A stretch of 39,454 nt of DNA from Desulfitobacteriaceae bacterium (lineage in GTDB: Bacteria > Bacillota > Desulfitobacteriia > Desulfitobacteriales > Desulfitobacteriaceae). Positions 1-7,028 of the stretch are shown here, piece after piece (within the stretch, counting starts at the first letter, position 1; each line of letters opens with the position of its first letter). The stretch lies in assembly GCA_028704155.1 (NCBI GenBank), contig JAQVLN010000008.1, positions 1 through 39,454 on the forward strand, written 5' to 3'. The position numbers and the translations under genes are program-made. The notes beneath the pieces were generated by a model, which was given only the letters and a program-made list of their open reading frames with translations, made no database searches and was not told where the DNA came from.

Positions 1-279
1 GAACTTGCGCGTTGTCAGGCTGGAGCGCAGCCGGTGGGTGCCGCACAAGAAACACGACATCGTTGCCCCACCAAAACTAGCGGCGACAACCGGTATTAAA
101 TACTGATCACCATGATATTTAAATATTCTTTCCAATAAAAACCCCATAATTAACACAGCTGAAAAAATTATTGCCTGCCAAAGAAGCTGAGTGTTCATTT
201 TTCCGTCAGCTTTCATTAAAATAAGTCCTGTCCACAAGAGAGCAATAATCAAGGCCCGCGTCAGCAAACAATTAAACAT
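1..279 (-). CDS. Probable SEDS-family (FtsW/RodA-like) protein, N-terminal fragment
   Basis: The reading frame starts at ATG 277-279 and runs off the window edge, giving about 93 N-terminal residues. It begins with a hydrophobic stretch (residues 5-22), has a second one (about 33-48), and then a GDQYLIPVVA segment followed by RLRSSLTTRK. This resembles the start of the SEDS peptidoglycan polymerases, which often read YLLP..A...G followed by R(L/N)P. A Shine-Dalgarno sequence GGAGTAAT sits 3 bases before the ATG, at the end of the PP2C gene. In many Clostridia and Actinobacteria a SEDS gene follows FHA-PP2C genes and precedes a PBP and a Ser/Thr kinase. The family call rests mainly on that context and is tentative. 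Confidence 0.5.
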   Translation of the reverse strand, partial: MFNCLLTRALIIALLWTGLILMKADGKMNTQLLWQAIIFSAVLIMGFLLERIFKYHGDQYLIPVVAASFGGATMSCFLCGTHRLRSSLTTRKF

Positions 280-283
280 AAAA

Positions 284-1003
284 TTACTCCATTATACAGC
301 ACAGAGCTGTATAATTATCCGGAGCTCCCCTTTCCAGAATAAGCCCCTTTAACCTATCGAAGCGGGTTTCCCATGATTCCTGCCGTTTGAATTTTTCCGC
401 AAGTTCCTCATCACTCAAAAGATTGGAAAACCCATCTGTACAAAGCAAGAAAACATCACCAGACTGCAAATCACATGTCCGATAATCGATTTCAATCTTC
501 CTGGAAGCTCCCAAAGCCCTCATTAAAACATGTCTTTGCGGGTGTTTCTCCGCTTCCTCAACAGTAATCTGACCCCTGCGCACTAACTCTTCGGCCAAGG
601 AATGGTCATCTGTCAACCTTAGTAATTCCCCATTCCGCCACAAATAAGCCCTGCTGTCACCAATATGGGCTACAAATCCCTGATTCTGTCTCAGCACCAA
701 CATTGTTAAGGTTGTTCCCATACCCTGATTTTCCGGAGAACAAACGGCACTTTCATAAATAACTTTATTGGCCTGGCCAATTACCTCTTTTAACCAATAT
801 TCCAGCCTGTCATTAGTAATTTCCCGGAGTTTAACAGCCTGTTTTTTTATTTCACTTACGGCAGTATTTGAGGCAATTTCACCTGCCTGGTGGCCTCCCA
901 TGCCATCAGCAACAGCAAACAGTCCATCTCCTGACAAAACAAGCAAAGCATCCTCATTATTTTTGCGTACCTGCCCGGTTTCACTGAAACTTAGAACTCT
1001 CAT
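284..1003 (-). CDS. prpC: PP2C-type Ser/Thr protein phosphatase (Stp1/PrpC family)
   Basis: This is a soluble metal-dependent phosphatase that reverses phosphorylation by PASTA-type Ser/Thr kinases. All PP2C motifs are visible: NNEDA (residues 15-19, metal-binding Asp), VADGMGGH (31-38), HIGDSRAYL, DDHS, a CTDGFSNLL block and the C-terminal GAPDNYTAL. Its 239 residues are the usual length. I chose the ATG at 1001-1003 because GAGGTGGG lies 4 bases upstream and the protein then starts MRVLSFSETG like the family; an in-frame extension upstream has no such support. Its start overlaps the end of the FHA gene by 23 bp, which suggests translational coupling. The kinase itself is not in the window and may lie beyond the left edge. 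Confidence 0.95.
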   Translation of the reverse strand: MRVLSFSETGQVRKNNEDALLVLSGDGLFAVADGMGGHQAGEIASNTAVSEIKKQAVKLREITNDRLEYWLKEVIGQANKVIYESAVCSPENQGMGTTLTMLVLRQNQGFVAHIGDSRAYLWRNGELLRLTDDHSLAEELVRRGQITVEEAEKHPQRHVLMRALGASRKIEIDYRTCDLQSGDVFLLCTDGFSNLLSDEELAEKFKRQESWETRFDRLKGLILERGAPDNYTALCCIME

Positions 1004-1433
1004 CTTCCCACCTCGAGTATTGAAAAGTAACGCTTCCAATTTTTACATAGTCACCTGCCACAAGTTGTACAGGAGAATGGATGCGTTCACCGTTAACCCA
1101 TGTTCCGTTAGTGCTTCCCAAATCCTCAAGCATCGTTACTCCTTTTTGCTGCCTGAATAAGGCATGTTCGATTGATGCAAAATGATCCGGCAGCACAATA
1201 TCATTATTTTTGCCGCGTCCGATCCGCAATCCTTTGCTGTCGATCCGTAAAATACGTCCCTTAGGCAGAAGATCGGCCCCGGTAAGAACTTCCAACCGTC
1301 CAAACTCCTGACCTGACCGGACCATTATACCTCTTTCTCTTAAATCGGCTAACAGTGCGGTTAAGAAACGAAAAAACAAGAGATATACCAAACCTAAAAA
1401 TATAAACCGGCCTATAACCAAAACGATTTGCAT
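981..1433 (-). CDS. Membrane-anchored FHA-domain protein (FhaB-like)
   Basis: The protein has 150 residues. An N-terminal hydrophobic helix (about residues 3-28) is followed by a linker and one forkhead-associated domain (about 65-140). The FHA signature residues are present: LRIGRGKNNDIVL, the SIEHAL segment, and LGSTNGTWVNGERI. FHA domains bind phosphothreonine, so this is probably a reader of the Ser/Thr kinase whose phosphatase is encoded next. In Actinobacteria the comparable FhaB (FipA) recruits cell-wall and division proteins. The RBS is an AGGGGG run just before the ATG, which begins 8 bp after the stop of the upstream FHA gene. The binding partner is inferred. Confidence 0.9.
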   Translation of the reverse strand: MQIVLVIGRFIFLGLVYLLFFRFLTALLADLRERGIMVRSGQEFGRLEVLTGADLLPKGRILRIDSKGLRIGRGKNNDIVLPDHFASIEHALFRQQKGVTMLEDLGSTNGTWVNGERIHSPVQLVAGDYVKIGSVTFQYSRWEDESSKFQ

Positions 1434-1442
1434 AGGTACCCC

Positions 1443-2255
1443 CTACACCCGTTTAATCGCCAGGACACTTTGACCCAATTGAATCCGGTCACCAGGCGAT
1501 ACCAGTTGACGAGAAATTCTTTGACCATTGATAAGGGTCCCATTGGTACTTCCCAGGTCATCAAGCAGCCAGCCGTCGTTACTTCGGGTCATTTTAATAT
1601 GCCGACGGGACACTTCAGGATCATTAATTGCGAGTTCACACTGGGCATGACGTCCAATATAAATGCTTTCGGCATTAAGAGGAATCTGCTTTCCCCCATC
1701 CGGTCCTTCAATGATTTCGAGAATGTATTGTAAATTCCTGCTGCCTGAACTTTCTTCCTGGAAGATTATCAGGTCTTGATCATTAAAAATAGTTGTATGG
1801 TTACGCCATAATTCCTGCTCCTGATGCTTATTTTCCGCAAGCTCATCTTCCGGAAAACCAGCTTCCTTTTCTCCCCACTCGATTTCCAGAGAATCATCAA
1901 AATCAACTTCAATTGACATTTCGCGTAATTTTATTGTTTCATCAGCATGCAGTTCAACTAAAGGCTTGCTAAGAAAAGTATAACCATTACGCTCTCCCTC
2001 CAAATATATATGCCTGGATAATTCAAGCATGAAAGTCTCCCCGAAACTTGCCAATGGCCCCCAATCCTTAGGATGAAGAAACACTCTGTAAATATTAGGT
2101 ACATAAACCTGGGAAATACTGACCTGTTTATGGCGCAACATCTCTTTCACAAGTTCTTTAGCAATTTCCACCGGCTGAAGACGGGTTGTTTTTCTTTTAA
2201 ACGGTCCTGTAAAAAGAAGTTCGGCAACCTCTTCAAAGCGAGCTAAAAGACTCAT
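1443..2255 (-). CDS. DUF3662 + FHA domain protein (FhaA-like)
   Basis: The protein has about 270 residues. An N-terminal DUF3662 domain (about 1-115, starting MSLLARFEEVAELL) is followed by an acidic Glu-rich linker (about 115-185) and a C-terminal FHA domain with IYIGRHAQCELAI, SRRHIKM and LGSTNGTLINGQRI. This is the FhaA architecture, a phosphothreonine reader linked to cell-wall synthesis and division in Actinobacteria and some Clostridia. The start at 2253-2255 is chosen because GGAAGGTGG precedes it and the family begins at this point; a longer in-frame start at 2366 would lie inside rlmN. It overlaps the rlmN stop by 23 bp, the same overlap length as between the second FHA gene and the phosphatase. 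Confidence 0.92.
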   Translation of the reverse strand: MSLLARFEEVAELLFTGPFKRKTTRLQPVEIAKELVKEMLRHKQVSISQVYVPNIYRVFLHPKDWGPLASFGETFMLELSRHIYLEGERNGYTFLSKPLVELHADETIKLREMSIEVDFDDSLEIEWGEKEAGFPEDELAENKHQEQELWRNHTTIFNDQDLIIFQEESSGSRNLQYILEIIEGPDGGKQIPLNAESIYIGRHAQCELAINDPEVSRRHIKMTRSNDGWLLDDLGSTNGTLINGQRISRQLVSPGDRIQLGQSVLAIKRV

Positions 2256-3315
2256 TCCTATCCACCTTCCATTGACCACGGAGCTGGCCGCAGGCCGCAT
2301 TAATATCCGTGCCTCGTTCCTCCCGAATTGAAACCGGAATAGCGTAGCTTTCCAGAATTCCGGCAAATTGAGATATCTCTTCAGTCTTCGGTTTAAGCAT
2401 ATTTGTTTCAGCCACCGGATTCACTGGTATTAGATTTATATGCGCAAGACAGCCCTTTAATAGCTTTCCCAGTGCTTCGGCGCTTTCCCGTTTGACATTT
2501 TCGGAGGTTAAAGCTACCTCAAACGTAATACGCCTGTTTGTTAAGCGAATATATTCAGTGCAAGCAGCCATTAGTTCTCTTAAAGGATAACGACGATTAA
2601 TAGGCACCAGAACATTCCTTACACTATCGAGAGCAGAATGGAGAGAAACAGCCAGCCCCACCTGAGGATTATCACGCCCTAATTGTCTGATTTTAGGTGC
2701 CACCCCACTTGTCGAAAGTGTCATCCGGCGCATGCCAATATTTTGGCCTGTCTCCCGGTTAAGGATTTCCAGACTTTTAAGTACAGCTTCATAATTTAAT
2801 AAAGGCTCCCCCATCCCCATAAACACAAGATTAGTTACCTTGGCCGGCGGATCTTTCCGGGCAATAGAACGGCTGATTTCCAAAACCTGGCCAACAATCT
2901 CGCCAACACTTAAATTCCGGCGAAAGCCACCCAAGCCCGTTGCACAAAAAGCACAACCAACCGCACAGCCTACCTGGGTAGAAATACAAACCGTATGCCG
3001 GTTACGGGAAAGCTCCCGTTCATAATTCATCAGAACGGATTCAATGCATTCGCCATCCTCCAAACCAAACAGATATTTGTGGGTCCCATCCCGGGCTTGC
3101 TGCTCCCTTAATAATTTCAAAGGAGACAAATAAAGCATTGTCTGTAATTTTCGGCGTTCGGACTCCGGAATATTATGCATTTCCTCCCAGGAACGGACAG
3201 CATTCAGCTGTACCCAACGAAATAATTGCCCTGCCCGAAAACTTTTCAGACCAAGTTTTTGACATGCTTCGCTAAGCTCTTTCTCCAAACACCCGCGTAA
3301 TTCCAAGCTTGCCAT
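2233..3315 (-). CDS. rlmN: Dual-specificity 23S rRNA/tRNA adenine-C2 methyltransferase RlmN
   Basis: This radical-SAM enzyme makes m2A at 23S rRNA position 2503 and at tRNA position 37. The radical-SAM cluster is CAVGCAFC (Cys117, Cys121, Cys124), followed by the family sequence ATGLGGF. FMGMGEPLLN and the TLSTSGV segment are also present. The C-terminal Cys in NAACGQL (about residue 342) matches the methyl-carrying cysteine. The 360 residues are full length. The start ATG is preceded by GGGTGA with 6-bp spacing. The gene lies 24 bp downstream of rsmB, so two rRNA methyltransferases sit together, and its 3' end overlaps the FhaA-like gene. Confidence 0.97.
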   Translation of the reverse strand: MASLELRGCLEKELSEACQKLGLKSFRAGQLFRWVQLNAVRSWEEMHNIPESERRKLQTMLYLSPLKLLREQQARDGTHKYLFGLEDGECIESVLMNYERELSRNRHTVCISTQVGCAVGCAFCATGLGGFRRNLSVGEIVGQVLEISRSIARKDPPAKVTNLVFMGMGEPLLNYEAVLKSLEILNRETGQNIGMRRMTLSTSGVAPKIRQLGRDNPQVGLAVSLHSALDSVRNVLVPINRRYPLRELMAACTEYIRLTNRRITFEVALTSENVKRESAEALGKLLKGCLAHINLIPVNPVAETNMLKPKTEEISQFAGILESYAIPVSIREERGTDINAACGQLRGQWKVDRNESFSSL

Positions 3316-3339
3316 TAGTATTCACCCAATTCATTCCAG

Positions 3340-4698
3340 CTAAACTTCCCGGCGCCGGAATTTTGCCAGGAAAAAGCCATCAGTTCCGTGTCTTTGAGTA
3401 AGCAGCTGTAACATCCCCTTCCGGGCAGGTTTGAGATCCTGTTCTTCCAGCGGCATAAAAGGTATGGTCCCGGTGATATCCAGGACTTCAAACTCAGGAT
3501 GGTTCAGCCTGAAAGTTTTAGCAACTTCAAAGTTTTCCTCCGGTTCAATCGTACAGGTCGAGTAGACTAACTCGCCGCCCACCACCACACACCTGGCCGC
3601 CTGCTCCAGGATCTGCAGCTGCAGTTTTGCCAAAACTTGAATATCAGTCTCCTGCTTTTGCCAGCGTAAATCTGCTTTTCTTCTGATAATTCCTAATCCT
3701 GAACAGGGAGCATCAACCAATACCCTGTGCATCGACCGGGTTTTTACTCCCGGCAATTCGCGGGCATCTCCCAAAACAGGCTGAATAATTTTTATTCCCA
3801 AACGTTCGGCCAGCTTCCTTACCAGTTCGAGTTTATGAGGATAAATATCATAAGCCAGGATCTGACCTCTGTTGCCCATTAACTGGGCTATATGGGTCGC
3901 CTTGCCCCCGGGTGCACTGCAAGCATCCAGCACAGTTTGCCCTGACCCGGGCTGCAGGATATGGGCAACCAACTGTGAGCTCTCATCCTGAGCGGTAAAA
4001 TTTCCGGCCTGATAACTCTCCAAACGTTCCAGGGCCCCAAAGTCCTGAATAAGCAAACTTTCCGGCACCCTGGCCCCCAGTTCCACTTTCACTCCTTCAC
4101 CCTGAAGGTTTTCAACCAGTTCTTCGCGGGAAATCTTCAGGGTATTGGTCCGGATCCAGGTTGGAGACGGTTCATTATTTAAGCGGCAAAGTTCTGCCGT
4201 TTGGCTGAAGCCCCAGCGTTTCCACCAACGCCGCACCATCCATTCAGGATGGGAATACCGTACACTCAGATAGCGTACCGGCTGCTTTTCTTTATCCGGC
4301 CAAGGCAAATTCCACCCCTGCAGCATTACCCGACGCAAAACACTGTTTACCAAGCCCGTAAATTTAAAATCCTGTCTTTTGGCCAGTTCTACCCCTTCAT
4401 TTATAGCCACAGCGGCCGGTATCCTGTCAAGGTAGAGTATCTGGTAAGCGGTGACTCTTAAAATCTCCCGTACAGGGGCCGGCAAAGCTGAGATCGGTTT
4501 CCGCAAATGCTGCCGCAGGGCAAAATCCAGGGTTTCCCGGTTTTTAAGCACACCGTTAACCAGCAGCGTAATTAATTGGCGGTCGCGGGAATCTGCGGTT
4601 TGCCGTAAAGTATTCTTCAGAACAAGATTGGTATAGGACCCCTGATAAACGCGCAGCAAGATCTGCACCGCCTGCCAGCGTGCATTTTCCTTATTCAT
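3340..4698 (-). CDS. rsmB: 16S rRNA m5C967 methyltransferase RsmB
   Basis: The protein has about 452 residues. A NusB-like RNA-binding domain (about 1-135) is followed by a Rossmann-fold SAM methyltransferase domain. Visible motifs are the SAM-binding DACSAPGGKATH, the catalytic DAPCSGLG and the second cysteine motif STCTIEPEEN, as in m5C RNA methyltransferases of the Nol1/Nop2/Sun family. I place the start at ATG 4696-4698; a GTG one codon earlier is possible, but AGGAAG fits the ATG better. It overlaps the stop of the zinc peptidase gene by a few bases, which suggests coupled translation. Confidence 0.96.
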   Translation of the reverse strand: MNKENARWQAVQILLRVYQGSYTNLVLKNTLRQTADSRDRQLITLLVNGVLKNRETLDFALRQHLRKPISALPAPVREILRVTAYQILYLDRIPAAVAINEGVELAKRQDFKFTGLVNSVLRRVMLQGWNLPWPDKEKQPVRYLSVRYSHPEWMVRRWWKRWGFSQTAELCRLNNEPSPTWIRTNTLKISREELVENLQGEGVKVELGARVPESLLIQDFGALERLESYQAGNFTAQDESSQLVAHILQPGSGQTVLDACSAPGGKATHIAQLMGNRGQILAYDIYPHKLELVRKLAERLGIKIIQPVLGDARELPGVKTRSMHRVLVDAPCSGLGIIRRKADLRWQKQETDIQVLAKLQLQILEQAARCVVVGGELVYSTCTIEPEENFEVAKTFRLNHPEFEVLDITGTIPFMPLEEQDLKPARKGMLQLLTQRHGTDGFFLAKFRRREV

Positions 4699-5389
4699 CA
4701 CTTCTTCCTTGAGCTATAATAATAAACCGGGCTAATTCCAAAACAGCAGCTAAAGCCGCAGCAACATAGGTCAGGGCAGCGGCATTCAGCATTGAACGGG
4801 CACCCCGAACCTCATCCCTGTCCAACATTTCGCCGTCTACTAAAAGCGCCATGGCCCTGTTGCTGGCATTAAACTCCACCGGCAAGGTTATCAGTTGAAA
4901 AAGCACTGCAAAGGAAAAAGCTATAATACCCAGCTGCAGCAAGAAATTAAAAGCCGGCATAAAGAAGCCCACTAAAATCAGAATTGGTCCCAAACTGCTG
5001 CCGAAACTTGCTACCGGAACAAAGGTTGAACGCAACTGCAGGGGAAAATAACTTTCAGCATGTTGTAAGGCATGTCCGGTCTCATGGGCGGCAACGGCTA
5101 CCGAAGCCAGAGAAGTACCATGATAAATATCCTCACTCAGACGCACAACCCTTGTTCTCGGATCATAATGGTCAGATAACCTTCCCTTGACAGATTCGAT
5201 CTGCACATCATAAAGGCCTTCGCTTTGCAGGATCATCCGGGCAACCTGGGCTCCGTTCAAGCTCTTTCGAGAAGGAACCTTGGAATAACGCCGAAAGGCT
5301 GCAGATATTTTAAACTGTGAATATACTGATAAGAGAATTGCCGGAATCAACAAAATCAAGGTTGGATCCCAGCCAAAACCAAAAAACAT
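4691..5389 (-). CDS. Membrane zinc metallopeptidase, YugP family
   Basis: The protein has 232 residues with a hydrophobic N-terminus (about 9-27). The zinc site HETGH (His102-His106) lies in the family sequence AAHETGHALQHAE, and two or three hydrophobic segments follow in the C-terminal half. This matches the neutral zinc metallopeptidase family (PF04298; B. subtilis YugP), whose substrate is not established. The SD sequence is GAGGAGG. The position between fmt and rsmB is common in Clostridia and gives no functional clue beyond co-transcription with translation genes. Confidence 0.9.
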   Translation of the reverse strand: MFFGFGWDPTLILLIPAILLSVYSQFKISAAFRRYSKVPSRKSLNGAQVARMILQSEGLYDVQIESVKGRLSDHYDPRTRVVRLSEDIYHGTSLASVAVAAHETGHALQHAESYFPLQLRSTFVPVASFGSSLGPILILVGFFMPAFNFLLQLGIIAFSFAVLFQLITLPVEFNASNRAMALLVDGEMLDRDEVRGARSMLNAAALTYVAAALAAVLELARFIIIAQGRSDE

Positions 5390-5440
5390 AAGTCTTTCCT
5401 CCTCGAAAGTTTAATTATAATGATTTACTAACCTCAGGCT

Positions 5441-6415
5441 TTAAATCCCGAGCTTTTCGCCGATTTGGCCATGTCTGCCCAGGAAAAAGTCGCGGGCAGG
5501 CATAATCCGCTTGCCGGCAGGCTGTACTTGTCTTAGCAGGAGTTCCCCTTCGCCTGTCCCTATAATAATTCCCCCGTCAACTATCCTCAGGACTTGGCCA
5601 AATTCCCGGGCCGGACTTTCCTGCGCCAAATCTTCAGGATTTGATATATCCCCGGCCAAAGCCTGGGATACCAGGGAGCTTTGCCATATTTTTAAATTTT
5701 CTCCCTTATATTTGGTAACTGCACCTGGCCAGGGATTCAGACCCCGGATCTGATTATGCAGTTCAACTGCTTTACGTGACCAATCAAGCCATTCATGCTC
5801 TCTTTTCAGCAGAGGAGCGTAACTGCTCTCTCCTGTTTGAGCAACTCCTTTTAAATCACCCCGGCTGTAGGCAGCAATCGTTTCGAGCAGCAGTTCCCCG
5901 CCTATTTCAGCCAAAGCATCATGAACTTCTCCGGTTGTCGCCTCACCGGAAACCGGAAAAACCTTCTTTAACAGGATATCCCCGGTATCCAAACCCTCAT
6001 CCATCAGCATCGTAGTTATCCCGGTTTGAGTTTCCCCGTTTATAATCGCCCAGTGAATAGGGGCCGCTCCCCGATAAGCCGGAAGCAAAGAAGCATGTAC
6101 ATTCAGACAACCCTTCTCCGGTATCTTCAAGATCTCCGGAGGAAGCTTTTTTCCGTAAGCAACTACAATTATCAGCTCCGGCTGTAAGCTTTTTAACAAT
6201 TCGATTATTTCAGGAGTATTTATCTGCCCGGGCTGCCGAATAGTTAAACCAAGTTTTTGAGCTGCAACTTTTACCGGACTTTTCCTTGGCTGTTTTCCCC
6301 GGCCGGCCGGCCGGTCCGGTTGAGTAAATACTGTCAAAATCTCATGTCCTTCTTTAAATAAGTATTCTAATGAAGGAACTGCAAAATCCGGAGTTCCCAT
6401 AAATATGATCCGCAT
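5441..6415 (-). CDS. fmt: Methionyl-tRNA formyltransferase
   Basis: The enzyme transfers a formyl group from 10-formyl-THF to initiator Met-tRNA. The catalytic triad is in place: Asn105 and His107 in LNVHASLLPAYRG, and Asp143 in LDTGDIL, each one residue off the E. coli numbering. The N-terminus MRIIFMGTPDFAVPSL is canonical, and a C-terminal OB-like domain follows after about residue 205. The 324 residues are full length. AAGGGGG precedes the ATG. It follows def by 89 bp, so formylation and deformylation are encoded together. Confidence 0.97.
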   Translation of the reverse strand: MRIIFMGTPDFAVPSLEYLFKEGHEILTVFTQPDRPAGRGKQPRKSPVKVAAQKLGLTIRQPGQINTPEIIELLKSLQPELIIVVAYGKKLPPEILKIPEKGCLNVHASLLPAYRGAAPIHWAIINGETQTGITTMLMDEGLDTGDILLKKVFPVSGEATTGEVHDALAEIGGELLLETIAAYSRGDLKGVAQTGESSYAPLLKREHEWLDWSRKAVELHNQIRGLNPWPGAVTKYKGENLKIWQSSLVSQALAGDISNPEDLAQESPAREFGQVLRIVDGGIIIGTGEGELLLRQVQPAGKRIMPARDFFLGRHGQIGEKLGI

Positions 6416-6431
6416 CCTTAACCCCCTTAGC

Positions 6432-6500
6432 CTTATTTCATATTCTCCGAGCAGGGGTATCCCCCGTACTCTGCTTGATGTTCAACTTTAGTTGAACGAG
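6432..6500 (-). other. Two short hairpins in the def-fmt gap
   Basis: The 89-bp gap between def and fmt contains a G/C-run hairpin (GGGG-GATA-CCCC on the minus strand, about 6449-6470) and a second inverted repeat GTTCAAC/GTTGAAC (about 6480-6498). Neither is followed by a T-run on the minus strand, so I do not call them terminators. They could modulate readthrough or mRNA stability between the two genes. This is inference from base pairing only. Confidence 0.3.
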
Positions 6501-6504
6501 TTCA

Positions 6505-6957
6505 TTATTGCCTGTAGGTCTTCCTGGCAATATCCACAAATAAAATCCCATCCAAATGGTCTATTTCATGCTGAAAGGCCCGGGCCAACACACCCTCACC
6601 CATCAGCTCAACCAGTTCACCCTGACGGTTCAAAGCCTGAATCCTGACCTTGGCGGCCCTGGCTACTTCCCCGGTAGTCCCGGGAATACTGAGACATCCT
6701 TCAGCAGCTGCTTTATTGCCGCGTTTCTCCAGGATAACGGGATTAATCAATTCCAGAAGACCATCTCCGACATCAATTACAACAACCCGTTTGGGAACAC
6801 CAATTTGGGGTGCCGCCAAGCCTAATCCTTCGGCCGCATATAAAGTATCAGCCATATTATTTAACAATTTCTCAATGGCAGGTGTAATTAGTTTTACTTC
6901 AACAGCCTTTTCCCTTAAGACCGGAGAACCTATTTTAACTATTTGATAAACAGCCAT
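6505..6957 (-). CDS. def: Peptide deformylase
   Basis: This Fe2+/Zn2+ enzyme removes the formyl group from nascent N-formyl-methionyl proteins. All three motifs are present: GLGLAAPQ (44-51), EGCLS with the metal ligand Cys88, and QHEIDHLDG with His130 and His134. At 150 residues it is a type-1-like short deformylase. AGAGGAAG lies before the ATG. It lies between priA and fmt, its usual partners. Confidence 0.97.
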   Translation of the reverse strand: MAVYQIVKIGSPVLREKAVEVKLITPAIEKLLNNMADTLYAAEGLGLAAPQIGVPKRVVVIDVGDGLLELINPVILEKRGNKAAAEGCLSIPGTTGEVARAAKVRIQALNRQGELVELMGEGVLARAFQHEIDHLDGILFVDIARKTYRQ

Positions 6958-7028
6958 TACTTTCTTCCTCTCTTTAACCCGGATTATTACCTTAAACTCA
7001 ATTCTTAAATATTTTTGACCTTTAAGTT

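Noticed and set aside
768-1160. Long antisense frames over phosphatase, priA, metK, rqcH and other genes
   Set aside because: They mirror well-identified genes in another frame, lack SD sites and have no family features.
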